Below are positions 46,201 to 57,949 of a DNA stretch of 64,000 bases, in pieces (within the stretch, counting starts at the first letter, position 1; every line of letters begins with the position of its first letter). The translations under genes and the position numbers were made by a program. The stretch comes from Gnetum montanum (taxonomy: Eukaryota; Streptophyta; Gnetopsida; Gnetales; Gnetaceae). The notes below the pieces were generated by a model that searched no databases, was not told the origin of the DNA, and saw nothing but the letters and a program-made list of their open reading frames with translations. The stretch spans positions 226,825 to 290,824 of the forward strand of contig MNCI01015527.1 in assembly GCA_015680685.1 (NCBI GenBank), written 5' to 3'.

Positions 46201-46679
46201 GAAAACCATTTTGGGAAGATCAAGAAGAAGTGTGTTCCATGCATTATGTACAATGACTCAAGGTGCAACTATGTGTAGCAACTTTGGTCCACTAAGCAGA
46301 CATCCATTTAAGCATGCAGTTAGTGTGCCAAAGACTCACAAGTTCAACGATGTTGGTACACAACACCTTCAAATCAAGAAGGCACCTAGTGGCTGACCAC
46401 TAACTCTGATAGTATCACTTTATGCATGGAACCATTTGAGGACCTTGTATGTGCCTATATGGAAAGCATGGATAAATTGGAAAAGGTCCATCAACAAGTC
46501 CCCACTGTTGATGACAGTGATGATTAAGGAAAGCTACAGATCTCTGAAAGTTTTAAATAGGAGCCTCTGGAACTAAAATCCTTACTGGCAAATCTGGAAT
46601 ATGCATTCTTGCAAAATAGCAAGCTGGTAATTATCAATGCCACTCTTGCTCTTGAATAGAAGAAGAAATTGCTAAAGAT

Positions 46680-48060
46680 GATGAACAAATGGGTACCTAA
46701 TTTTGCATGGTCATACCTTGAACTAATAGGATTTAACTCTAGGGTATGCCAACATCGGATCTATATTGACTCCTCCATGAAGCCATGATGACAACCACAA
46801 AGATGGTTGAACCCCAAACTAAAACAAGTTGTCAAGGATGAAATTGAATAATTGTTAAAAGTAAGGTTCATCTATTTCATTGTAGATAGCGATTGGGTTA
46901 TCCCACTCGTTATTGTGCCAAATAAGAGTGGCAAATGGAGGGTTTGTATAGATTTCTGACTACTAAACATGGCAACCTTCAAGGATAACTTCCCACTTCT
47001 GTTTGTGGATCAAGTGTTGGATACCATTATAGGGCATTGTTACTATAGCTTTTTGGATGGTTATAGTGGCTATAACCAAATCCAAATTGCACCCAAAGAT
47101 CAGGCCAAGACAACATTTACAAGTCCCTGGGGAACTTTTGCATATAAGAAGATGCCCTTTGGCCTGTGTAATGCACCTACAACCTTCCAACGCCTTGTCC
47201 TCAGCATCTTTCAACAACAAATTGGCAATGGGGTAGAAATCTTCATGGATGACTTCTCTACCTATGAAGCAACATTTGAACAAGCCTTGGACTACCTTGA
47301 GCAAGTTTTAAAAAGATGTGTGAAAACTAATTTACTACTCAACTAGAAAAAGAGCCACTTGATGGTCCAAGAGGGCATTGTTCTGGGGCACCGCATTTCA
47401 CATGCAGGGATTGGTGTAGATCCTAAAAAGATCAAAATCATCCAAGGAATCACTAGTCAACCAAGTACTGTAAAAGATGTTCGATCATTCCTTGGCCACA
47501 CTGGTTATTACTAACGCTTCATCGAGAATTTCTAAAAGATCACCAAGCCATTGGTAAAACTCACAAAGAAAGATGCTCCATTTGTCTAGACTAGGGAATG
47601 TGAATCCACATTCCAAATATTCAAACGGAAACTCGTAGAAACTCCAATTCTACGGGCACCTGACTGGTCCAGACCTTTTCATATCATGATGGATGCATCT
47701 AATTATGCATTGGGAGTTGTGCTTACATAGTTGGATGACTAGAGACGTCCATATCATATCCACTATGCAATATAAAGAATTGTGGGTGCTCAGCTCAACT
47801 ATACCACCATCGAAAAGGAATTAATGGTGGTGGTGTTCACCTTGGAAAAATTTTGACACTATGTGCTCAAGTACAAGGTGTTTGTACATACTAAACACAA
47901 TGCCATTCAGTTTCTAATGAACAAACCAATGGTGAGTCCCCGTATCATATGGTGGCTTGTGATCCTTCAGGAATTTGACCTTACTATGGTAGATAGGAAG
48001 GGAACTGAGAATGTGGTTACTAATCACTTATCTTAGTTACGATGGAATGGCGTAGAGAAG
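46680..48060 (+). pseudogene. Reverse transcriptase and RNase H of B
   Basis: The RT reads VIPLVIVPNKSGKWRVCIDF, FLDGYSGYNQIQIAPKDQAK and MPFGLCNAPTTFQR. The catalytic box is FMDDF at 47242-47253 (YxDD with Phe first). The open piece 46969-47346 covers palm and fingers; a stop at 47344 leads to SHAGIGVDPKKIKIIQGI. RNase H shows FHIMMDASNYALGVVL and YTTIEKELMVVVFTLEKF. The order RT-RH before IN is that of Ty3/gypsy. Several stops are present. Confidence 0.88.
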
Positions 48061-48079
48061 GAGGAGCCACTTTCCGATC

Positions 48080-49400
48080 AATTTCCAGATGAACTTCTCT
48101 TTGCTAGAGCAATCGATAAGAAGATACCCATAGGATCAACTTGGTTCAGCGACATCCTCACCTATCTCTCAACACAAGAATTACCAAAAGAGTGGGATCA
48201 TCGAAAGAAGTAGCAGTTTCTTCACAAGGCCAAGCACTTCATGGAAATCAATGGACACCTTTACAAGGTGTGTGCGAATGGCTTGGTTCAATGGTACATC
48301 CCTGATGTGGATACACTGTGTGTCCTCCACAATGCTCATGAGGGCCTTGTGGGGACCACTATGCTGGACGATGCATGACCATTAAGATCCTATTTATGGG
48401 ATATTACTAGCCCACACTCTTTAGAGATGTGCAATGGTTCGCCCACTCCTATGAATGATGTTAGAGAGATGGTGGGATGACAACACAAATGGAGGGACCC
48501 CAATAGTGGATCCAACCACTAAAACCCTTCGATATTTGGGGCATCAACTTCATGGGTCCTATCACACCCATGTCCAATAGGAAGGCGTACATCATCATCG
48601 CTATAGACTACTGTACTAAATGGGTAGAGGCGACAACCATCATCAACTGTTCCTCAAACATAGCTACATGGTTTGTCCAATAGCAAATTGTGAGTAGGTT
48701 TGGGATGCCATGTGCACTCATTTTAGACAATGAAACTCATTTCACAGGCACTACTTTTGTAAACTTATGCAACACTTGGGTGTCGAACATAAATTTACAA
48801 CACCTTATCACCCCAAGCCAATGGGCAAGCTGAAGTCACCAATAGGAAAATTACCAAAATCCTAACTAGGACCATTAGCAAATATAGGAGGGATTAGAGC
48901 ATAAAACTTAACGATGCCCTCTGGGCCTATTGCTCCACATGAAAACTTCCTATAGGCTACTCTCATTACAAGTTAGTGTATGGGAAACTACTGAAACTTT
49001 TAGCTCAAGTAAAACTCCAAACACTATCTACCGCCAGTGACTTAGGTCTTGACTTATCACTAGCACAATGAGAATGACTCATCAACTTGAATGTGCTAGA
49101 TGAGAATTGACTAGTAGCCCTATCATCAAATGAGATACACAAGACCTATAATCAAAAACATCATGATATTAGGATTTGAAAGATAACATTTCAATGTGGA
49201 GATAAGGTACTCTACTAGAACCCCACACATGTACCACAACGTACTAAGTTTCAAACACTATGGGAGGGACCTTATATTGTTTTTGAAACCTTTACATCCA
49301 AGGCCTTTCTTATACACAAACCTAAGGATCCCACGAAAACATAGTTAGTTAATACGTAATAATTAAAACCCTTCCACGAACTCCAACGAACCAATGCCAC
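48080..49400 (+). pseudogene. Integrase of B
   Basis: The zinc-binding region shows LYKVCANGLVQWYIPDVDTL and LHNAHEGLVGTT. The catalytic core is read in shifting frames: IWGINFMGPITPMSNRKAYI and YCTKWVEATT, then SPQANGQAEVTNRKITKILT. The C-terminal part has FQCGDKVLY-stop-NPTHVPQRTKFQT and ends near QRTNATTLSSH (49410). It is the same integrase type as in A5 (63048-64000). Frameshifts in the core disable it. Confidence 0.82.
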
Positions 49401-49410
49401 TACCCTCTCA

Positions 49411-51438
49411 TCACACAGCCAACCTCATTCCATTTTTTAGATCTCCTCCTCTCTACTTAGTCATGGGGGAGATCACCTTCCATGCTAACCAATTCTACTG
49501 GCTCCTTTTTTTTTGCAATTTTTTGTTTTACACCTTTTTGTTTTACAACATCATTTGTACCTTTGCCATTCTTGATTACTTTTTCTTTCTTTATTTATTT
49601 ACTTAACTATTTATTTTTTTGTTTTATATATATATGTATGTATATGCTTATATTTAAGTCATTTTATACTTTTCATTAATAAGTTGTCTTATTATCATAG
49701 GATGTACTGGTGCGGTTCTTTCTCTTTGTGATGGGTTGCATGATATGGTCCACCTATTATATCTAGCTCCCTCCTTCACATTGTTGCTCTAGGAAGTTAC
49801 ATGATACTTTCATTTCATGTAATAAGCAGTGAGTCCACATCATCCACCCATTCACCCACTCCATGGTTTCCCTTATTTTGGAAACATGCAAATCCCTTTC
49901 AATTAAAAACAACTTTAATTAATTTGTGACTTGCGTAGTTTCCAGACTTGAGAAGGATCTAATGGTTTGAACAGGGTGTGACTTCAAGGGGAATGTAACA
50001 TTCTTCGTATTTTTCTATTCCCTTGCATGCAAGCGTGTGTCCTCATGGACTTCTTACCACTCCATATCCTCTCTTAACCAAAAGTTACAGTGCAATTTGT
50101 CCTTGCATGATGTGGTCCTCATCACTCAAAAAAAAATAAGGATTCAAAGCACACCCCTTGGCCAAATGCATGCAAAACCACATGGGTCTTTGCATGTTGT
50201 GGTTCCCATAGAAAAACAAACAAACACATCAAAATTCAAACCACACCCCTTAGACCGCCTCTAACGGGCTACAAGCACTAGTTATGGAACTTGCTTTGTC
50301 CCCTCTAACTCAACCCCTTTTTCACTTCCTCTCGCTCACTCATGTTGGAGTGGTGGTTGTTTGTGGGAGCATTCTTGTGCCCCAAGGGGATGGACTAGTA
50401 TTTGAATGTTGATGCAATATCACTGAACGTGGTTGGTTTTGGATTTGAACTAAGGATGGATCCTACCAAGTCACTTAATTACACACTTCACAAGGGATCT
50501 CATGTGACCAACATTAGGAATTCCATCTTACTCCCTCTTCTCTTCATCATTTGCTACCCATTATTCACCTCACTTCTAGTGCTAAGATTTGAATGTCTAT
50601 CGTGCTATGCTAGAACTTCTAATTCTTTGGCTGGTTCTCATGGATTTGGGTATTAACTCACGATTACCATTAATTAACTACAAAGCCCACAGACTCCTAT
50701 GTTGACAATATGCAAGGGCTGTTGAGGCTACCACCTGCTATGGGGAGGACCCACTTGCATATCCTTTGGTTCCGTTTGTTAATCTCCTATCCCCTTGATA
50801 TGGTTGGTTGATCATTTCTATGCTAACCATTGCACGGTCCCTCATCTGAAAAGTTCCATATTATGATATTCTTCTCATCTTGACTATTCTTCTAGTTACA
50901 ATCTTCCTTCCTCTTTTACTCCTACTATTATCTAGTCTCTGTGACCTCCAATCACCCCCCATGTTTTGCCCAATTCACAACTTTAGACTTTTTCTTTAAC
51001 GGTCAACGTAGGTCAACATTCATAGCACAACTGCATCAACTAGGCCTCGTATATGCATCCCCCTGCATTTATGTAGCCTCATTTATGCGGCCGCATTAAC
51101 ACATGAAAAAAATACTATATATACCCCCATTGCACCTTTGAAATTTGTCCATTTGTTTACAATGCTCAGGAAATTTTTCCATTTCTCTACACCAACACTT
51201 CTTTCCGAGCACAAAACTTTTCCACCACGTGTCCCAATCCAACCATTCTTTCAACCCTTCCACAACCAAAGGTATGCTCTTCATCATGGGGGGCTGAGTT
51301 CTAAAATTATTATAATTATCAAACACTTAACACCTCTTAGGGGACAAACAAGAAAAAATAAAAACAACACTATAAATTGCAACTCATATCTTATTATTTT
51401 TTCTAACCCCTCAACTACAGTCTGGGGAACTTAATAGG
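49411..51438 (+). other. B non-coding region between pol and 3' ORF
   Basis: No gene is seen. It starts with GTCATGGGGGAGATC (about 49461), similar to the family's polypurine tract. T-rich leader 49500-49680 and shared blocks follow: GTGTGACTTCAAGGGGAATG near 49976, GGGCTACAAGCACTAGTTAT near 50268, and CCTGCTATGGGGAGGACCCA at 50734. GTCAAC motifs and a TATA box lie at 51002-51124. Confidence 0.6.
51002..51124 (+). promoter_or_regulatory. Possible internal promoter of B
   Basis: GTCAAC at 51002 and 51012, ATCAAC at 51035 and ATTAAC at 51095 resemble the U3 hexamers of B but are not evenly spaced. TATA-like CTATATATAC lies at 51115-51124, about 315 bp before the 3' ORF ATG. If active it would give a separate 3' ORF transcript. 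Confidence 0.35.
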
Positions 51439-54396
51439 ATGCACGTGTCATTGTCACAGCTTGGTCAAAAAGAGAAGATGTATGATTGCCATTTTGAGCA
51501 ATTTATACACATTTTAATTTATGGTTATGCTGTGACTATAGATGGCACTCAAACCGAGGCATCCAAGGGGAGAAGAACTATCCCAACCAAGGGACAAGTG
51601 ACCGAGAATGGAAAGAGGACAAGGTGCAAAACCTCTGGAGCATGTGGAGGGCTCACATGCAATTGGCCCCCTCCGCAAAGGACCTAACGTGGAATCTATT
51701 TGTCAGATTCTTGAAGAGAACATCCCCAGTGAACAATCGTGAAGGGATGAGACTTCAGTGGTAGCGCCATAGGTTGAGATCATCCTAACCTAGACCTATA
51801 TTGACGTTATTAAGCAGAGGGAGCTGCAACGAATGGTCCTTCAGGACTTGAACTTTAGACCATTTCTAGAGAATGCACCAAAATAGGTCAAGACCCAATT
51901 GCAAAATTCTCCTATCTAGCCAATCATCACATCTAATGGTGAACGGTACTTAGGAGAAACTTACCTCTTCTGGATGAATCGACAACTAGGGTCCAGAGTA
52001 ATAATCAAAGACATTCATGTCTCTTACTCTACCAAAGCAATTGCAAAAGCTCTAGGATTTCCAGAGACCAGAGCTGACATGGTGGATATTTCCAAACAAG
52101 CAAACCTCAAGGTAAAAGGGGAGTGGATCAGGAGATGCTATGGGGTAGAATGTAAGGAGTTTGGCATCCTAACCACTGCAAGGAGGGTTTATTCAAAAAT
52201 CACATCTTACCACTTGAATCCAACAATAAGACCTAGCAAGATCGCTGCCTTCTCTGCTCGTGCTTGTGCCACTCTAAGTGGAAAGTTCCCCATCAACCTT
52301 CCATAGTTGCTTTTCCTAGAGATTGAGAAGATATTTGCTAAAAATGAACATGGAAGGTGAGCTCTACTCTTTCCCTACCTAATTAGAAAATTGTGCAAAT
52401 GGGTAGGGATAGCACAATATGCCAATGACACAATTCGTCACATCCCAATTGCCTCATGGCAAGAGATGATGAAGGACAAGACTCTGGCCACAACACAACT
52501 CAGGGAAGAGTAGCAACCACCTCCACCACCTACACAAACAACAAAGTCAGGCTCGTAGACAATCGTAGAACACATATGCAAGATTCGACAATCGCTCTTG
52601 AGCCAATAAGAGCAATCAATAGGAACTAGTGGAGGAGAAGACCCTTTAGTCTATCGCCCTACGATGAGCCATCTTGAGCAAGTGGCTCAATCGATGAGTC
52701 TACTAGAGAGAGCTGGGCCGATGTTTTTTGTTGCTCGAACACAAGTGCCTGCTAGAATTGATCCCAATGTCTGAGAAGTAATGGTGTGCATCCAACAATT
52801 ATTTCCTAAAATTTTAGGAAATGCCACTACTTTTTTTGTGCGCTTGGAGGATGGAGAGGGGGCGATTTTCCTAGTAATGTAACACCAGGGATAAGAAGTT
52901 GTAGTTGAAGTGGTTACTAACACAATTTCTACAACCATTAATGCGCGTATGACACCTATACCAGATGTACATGGACTTGGAGATGTACAGACGTCCACAA
53001 GAACTTCACATAGCAGGATCAATGTAGCCCAACATGAAGAGTTGTTGGACCGATTGGTGGGAACCAGGCAACCACTTCCAAATGTCTTTAATCTTCCAAA
53101 CAACATTACTATGACCAAGTCAAAGTTGCTCTCAGTAAGGAACAAGTGCCTTATTTTGGAGGGGCAACTTGAAGCAACACAAGCGGATCATCAATGCTTG
53201 GCGGTGGAAGTTACCCAATTAAGGATCCAACTTACTGATCCAGCTCTCCTCAACCATGAGCTCACTAGGGATGAAGCTCTTCAACAGCTTCAAACCAAAC
53301 TTCAGATAGTTGAGGGTGAGTGAGAGTTAGCAATCTTTGACAAGTCCTTAATAGATGCCCATGCTTACCATCTAAACAAGGACTTGGCAGAGGTTTGCCA
53401 GGAGAATGTCAAGCTGACCGTAGAAGTTCATCACCTAGGTAATGTTGGTGTTGAGAATCAACACATGAAAGACTTCATCCATCAACAGTAGCAAGAGCTA
53501 GCCAAGGTAAACACTGATGTGAGGAGATTGATAGTTGAAAATCGTATTTGTCTATGCAGGAAGTTCAAGCCTTGCGACAAAAATCAGCAATTGAAATCGC
53601 TGCTTGGAAAAATGAGGCCCTTAAGTTTGAACAAGTTAAAAATTACTATAGGGACCAAGTGGAATTGCAAAAATAAGTAAATGAAAAAGAGATTCAAGTC
53701 ATAAAGGCTAAAATGAACCAAACACTCCAGCAGCTCCAGGAAGGAGGTGAGGTGTGGCAACCCATCTTCGATGGCTTGAATGCCTACAACCAGGCTAAGA
53801 TCTACCTCAAAGAGCTACAAATTGAAGAAATGATAGAATACATGGAGTTACCCAATCTCCATTATGCAAACCTAGCTATGCTAATAGCTAGAAGGCCATG
53901 TTCTGACTTGGAAAAGCAAGTGGCCACCTCGTATTCTTTATACGAGGGTGAGTTCCAAATGCATAAAGAGATAAAACAAAAGTTAGAAATAGCAAATGCA
54001 AAACTCAAAGTTCTCCACACCCATTTTGAAGGACAACATGTGGTTGCAGAGAACTTGGCTCAATGAATGAATGACTACCAGCAGCTACAAACATCGATCC
54101 GAACATTTGATATCAAACGAAAATAATTCATTACTTGGTTTATGAATTTGAAGAAACTCTTTCCTGCACTTCCATGTCCTTGGGATGTTCCTATTCTGGC
54201 ACACATTGGTGAAGCTACCTGGATAGTGAACAATCTCAGACACAAAGAAGATAAAATGAGGGCAATGTTGGAGGCTTTTCAATTGCCTCCGGAAGTTGCA
54301 ACTGCTACAAGGAAACCTTCATCAACACCACAACTGCCACATGCATCAGAAGCTGGTGAAGGCCCGTCAGAACCACCACCACCAGGGACAGTGTGA
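51439..54396 (+). pseudogene. Long 3' ORF of B (env position): globular domain plus coiled coil
   Basis: After an uncertain start, the first third has a domain with YLFWMNRQLGSRVIIKDIHV, RRCYGVECKEFGILTTARRV and LLFPYLIRKLCKWVGIAQYA, resembling the putative plant transposon protein domain. A Pro-rich linker follows (near 52520). Then comes a long heptad-rich part: LEGQLEATQADHQCLAVEVT (53155), EVTQLRIQLTDP, EALKFEQVKNYYRDQVELQK (about 53610) and the open piece 53713-54066. It ends with LPCPWDVPILAHIGEATWIV and a Pro-rich tail EPPPPGTV (54396). No transmembrane segment or signal peptide is apparent, so calling it envelope would be unfounded. About ten stops or shifts. A1 keeps its end. Confidence 0.7.
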
Positions 54397-54626
54397 CCTT
54401 CTCCAACAACTTTAGCATTTTTCGACAGGGTGGAGAATCCATTGCTATCAAGATGTTCAATTTTTTCTTTAAACATCACAATTTTGTAATTTACTTTTTT
54501 CTATACACCCAGGCACTTGGTACATCAATAGAGTTAGTGTTTATGTAGATGTGTTTCGTCATGTGTGCTATAATAACTTCATACCTTTCAAATTGTAATA
54601 AACTCAAGGACGAGTTTCCACATATC

Positions 54627-55495
54627 AATTGGGCCATGTTAACGAAGCCCCATTGATGCAGCCATGGTGACGTGACCCCATCGACGTATCCATCCATCAG
54701 TTAACGTGACCTCGTTAACGCAAAGTTTGTCTCTAGCTATAAATATGCATGCACTCACTGCATTTATGTCATCTTTTGGAGTAGTTGTAGCGAAACTCTT
54801 GGAATTTATTCCTGTAAGAGTTAGAATATTTTCCAAGTGTCGTAGTAGGTGTGAGAAAGGTGTATGGCTCTTTATTCGAGTGCAAATGTACCTGAACCCA
54901 TTGGCATGACTGGCAATAAAGACGAGCTTTTTGAGCATTCCTTGCAGCATTTAGATTTAATCACTTAAGCATTTTAACAGTTTAATATTTCAACACTTTA
55001 ATAATTTTAGAAGTTTTTATTTTTATCACTTTACTATTATTTTCCTTTCATATTTTATGAGAACCATAGGCACAACCATCTCAAACATATATCAAACACT
55101 TGATAACCCAGTGACGCTTAATGTCTAGTAACCCAGCAATGGTTAGGGTATGTTTAGGATATGCACGGAAGATGGGATCGGTTGCTTATGCTAGTGAGAG
55201 TTAAGTGATAGAGTAGAACAATTATAAATTACACAACTTTCCATTCCCTACAATTAAAGAATTAGACCTTAAAAGATAAAAAGAAAACCAATAAAAATCA
55301 TTTTCCTCAATCTCACTTAACCATTGCTTTAGAATATCACAAGTGAGGTTGGGAAGACAACAACCATTCTAACTAAGGTTTTGTTGGCTAGGGTTCAGTG
55401 TATGCAAGTGCTTGCAGTCTACGAAATTCAACCAAGTCAGACGTGAACGCCCGTGATTCGTATGGTTGGGCGTAGGGGTACCTTGCTGCTCATCA
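54627..55495 (+). repeat. B 3' LTR, 5' end lost
   Basis: It aligns with the 5' LTR from GGGCCATGTTAAC onward and ends GCTCATCA at 55495. The polypurine tract and the first ~35 bp of the LTR are missing: AGGACGAGTTTCC, the usual end of the internal region, runs straight into the array. TATA CTATAAAT is at 54737-54744. Confidence 0.85.
54638..54719 (+). promoter_or_regulatory. U3 array of B 3' LTR
   Basis: GTTAAC 54638, ATTGAT 54652, GGTGAC 54666, ATCGAC 54680, GTTAAC 54700, GTTAAC 54714: steps 14, 14, 14, 20, 14, the same as in the 5' LTR although several cores differ by a base. Confidence 0.75.
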
Positions 55496-55980
55496 CCACC
55501 AAATTCCTAGTAGTTGAAGAAACACTTGGGTTTAACTAAATTGTAGGGAGGTCATGGTTGGCTAAGCTTCAAGTGGTCTCATCTCCCACACATCAGGAGA
55601 TTCACTTGTCATACTAAGGTGGTGAAATTATTATTCGTAGAAACAACATGTATCTACCATTGATCAACATTGATAGAGGTTCAGAGGTGAAGTTTCAAGA
55701 GAAAACTCCCAAAACTCAAGCTGGGGTTAATGACAACAACAATAATAACTACAATGTTAACAACACCAACTCTAAAATGCTAAATGATCAACGAAAACAC
55801 CTACTAATTGCCATTTAGAACAAGAAGAATGGAAAAACTAGTATTGTACAAAAGAAGCTTATTGATCTATCTATCATCCCTTCTTTTGTTAATGATCATT
55901 TATTTACATTTGTATCATTTTATCATGTTTCCATGTTTGTTGTATTTTTGTATTTTCTTTCAAGACTATCTCGAGGTTAC
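55496..55980 (+). pseudogene. Element C protease, continued after B
   Basis: With one CCACC removed, FPTST joins KFLVVEETLGFN and GRSWLAKLQVVSSPTHQEIH, then GGEIIIRRNNMYLPLINID. This is the C-terminal retropepsin segment (GRSWL, corresponding to the usual GRPWL). An Asn-rich linker follows, then AT-rich DNA with no RT. Confidence 0.72.
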
Positions 55981-55988
55981 TAGAAAAA

Positions 55989-56130
55989 TACAATGGCCTG
56001 CTAAGGACTAAAACTAACAATACAATGGCCTACCAAGGCCTAAATCTAGTAAAGCCATGACCTGCTAAGACCTAAAACTAGCAACATCATGATCCACCAA
56101 AGCCTAAAATTGATGAATACGTGGCCTCCT
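55989..56130. repeat. Tandem repeat, ~32 bp, 4.5 copies
   Basis: Units start at 55989, 56021, 56054, 56087 and 56118 and follow the pattern CAATGGCCTGCTAAGGCCTA then AAACTAGCAA. Units differ by several bases and by one-base length changes. Confidence 0.75.
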
Positions 56131-57312
56131 CTTCTTTTCATTGTTTATGCATTATGACTAGTTTACATCATGGTAGCATTTATAGTGTTTACTTTAATGT
56201 ATATTCCATTCTTTTACAACTTTATTGCATTAACTAAAATATGAGATATAAAACAAAACCAAGAATTTAGACTTATAACCAAGAATGACTATACCAGTAG
56301 CCATAATCACACTGTGTGACGAAAGGACAACAAAAATACAACAGTAGTCATAGTTGCATAGTGCAACATGATAACAATAAATAATATAGTCTTTAAGGCT
56401 ATGATAGCTAAAATAATAACACCAATGGTATGGCAAAAATGATAGAACATGACAGGCTCATCCAAAGGCCAAAACTAAGCCATGAGAAGGAGGAGGAAGA
56501 CCATCATCAACATTGTTACCAACTTCATCATCATCATAAATAAGGTTACACTCAAGCTAAATTCGATATTTTCATCAAACATTTGACATAGGAAAAATAA
56601 TAGTTAGCATTTTATTCAACAATTAACATGTAAGGCAAAGAAAGACATTTTGACAAACACTCGCCATGAAACTAGATTTCCACTAAAAGTATGTGACCAA
56701 ATGAAAAATGTTGAGGCACGAAGACGTGAACCAAACCTCTTCATAGATCATTTCATGTCGCTAGAATGTTAGCTATGCAGATTTGATTTCAATCAATCTC
56801 TACATATTTTGTCTTGCTTCACTTTCAATCTTCATGAATAATACCTTACAATTCACCTATGAATTCAATAATAGAAACACAAAACCTATCATTCTCCATT
56901 ATTCCTCTTTTCTATTGATTCCTCCAAGTATGTGCTAGTAGAAGCTAGTCTTAGAATAATAAAAATCCATTCACTGTAAGAGAAAATGAATATTATTTTC
57001 ATCCATAGTTTTAGTGGGCTGGATCTCGAAACCATGCTTAAAAAATGAGGATAGAAAATGCATTCACCGGTAAATGTTCCTGTAGCATCTTAACTTGAAT
57101 ATACTTACATAAATTGTTCTAAAAAATTGTATGAGTTCTATGTTTTAATTCTTGGATTTGATACCTCAATAAAGATCTACATTTCCAACGTGATAAGATG
57201 GAAAAGATGCAGTAGCATAGTATATTTATTACCTTTACAATTTAAATGTTGCCAATAAATAAATTCAGTGTTAAATGCCAACGACATATTGTAAGACATT
57301 ATGTACCCATAA
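56131..57312. other. No gene seen
   Basis: AT-rich, with only short frames. It lies directly upstream of the phosphorylase exon and might include intron sequence, but I recognise no further exon. Confidence 0.45.
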
Positions 57313-57626
57313 AATGATCCAGAGAGATGCTTGAACTCAACAACTTACCTGTCACACAAGCCAGAGGTCGTGTCAAACGTAAATGTATTTGTGGAGAATG
57401 ATGCATACAGAAACTCTCTTTTTAACAAATTTAAAGTTACTGGCATTGACATGCAGAGTGCGGCAGTAGGCCTTGTATGCTTGGCTGAGAAAGGGTTTTT
57501 CTTGTGATTAGGTCTCTCTCAAACTTGACAGGAGGATCTTTTGAATCTAATGAAGCGGCTGTATTTAGTGGGCTCTCCTCACCAAATGCTGCTAATGCAG
57601 TTATTCGGTTCATTCAATTTCTATGA
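57313..57626 (+). pseudogene. Last exon of a bark-storage-protein-like nucleoside phosphorylase, frameshifted
   Basis: The frame reads NDPERCLNSTTYLSHKPEVV, VFVENDAYRNSLFNKFKVTG and IDMQSAAVGLVCLAEKGFF. It then needs a one-base shift near 57503 (an in-frame TGA at 57505 otherwise ends it). It continues VIRSLSNLTGGSFESNEAAV, FSGLSSPNAANAVIRFIQFL and TGA at 57624-57626. The IDM(E/Q)SAAV and FIVIRSLSDLAGG patterns are signatures of plant bark storage / vegetative storage proteins in the phosphorylase superfamily; the usual Glu of DMESAAV is Gln here and the Asp of SLSDLAG is Asn. Upstream exons are not visible. It is probably a pseudogene fragment, and the only host gene I recognise. Confidence 0.85.
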
Positions 57627-57920
57627 TCAAACTCATGCAATTCTTTTCAGCTTGCTAATCTTAGATGTTATGACATTGCCAATCTTCACCTTTCTTTCAT
57701 CAAATATTAGCACATTGACATTCCTACGTTGTGTGAGTTTTGGTGCTCCGTGTCCAGAAGTACAGGGAAAGTGCAGGGAAACATAAATAGACTTTATTTC
57801 TTGAAACCAAAATTGATGGTTTTGTATTTATAAACTTGCAAACATTATACAGGTAGGCTACCTTCTACCATGGTCCTTCTGTGGCCTTTGGCCGCCATAA
57901 ATCCTGTAGCCCCTATCAGG

Positions 57921-57949
57921 CAAAATAAAATAAAATAAAACAAAATAAG
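57921..57949. repeat. (AAAAT)n microsatellite
   Basis: CAAAATAAAATAAAATAAAA followed by one interrupted unit. Confidence 0.85.

Larger units (their letters stand above)
42218..55495 (+). mobile_element. Athila-like full-length element B (13.3 kb)
   Basis: It is flanked by CCACC (42213-42217, 55496-55500). The 5' LTR is 42218-43109, the tRNA-Asp PBS 43110-43130, gag 43275-45640, PR about 45770-46200, RT-RH 46680-48060 and IN 48080-49400. A 2-kb non-coding stretch, a long 3' ORF (51439-54396) and a 3' LTR lacking its first ~35 bp complete it. All ORFs carry stops, so it is dead. It is inserted into the protease of C and has the most complete gene set in the window. Confidence 0.9.

Noticed and set aside
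52687-53145. 152-residue minus-strand ORF inside B
   Set aside because: It is antisense to the 3' ORF of B, which has motifs and a matching relative in A1.
51439-54396. True retroviral envelope gene
   Set aside because: It has the position only; no signal peptide, cleavage site or membrane segment could be seen.
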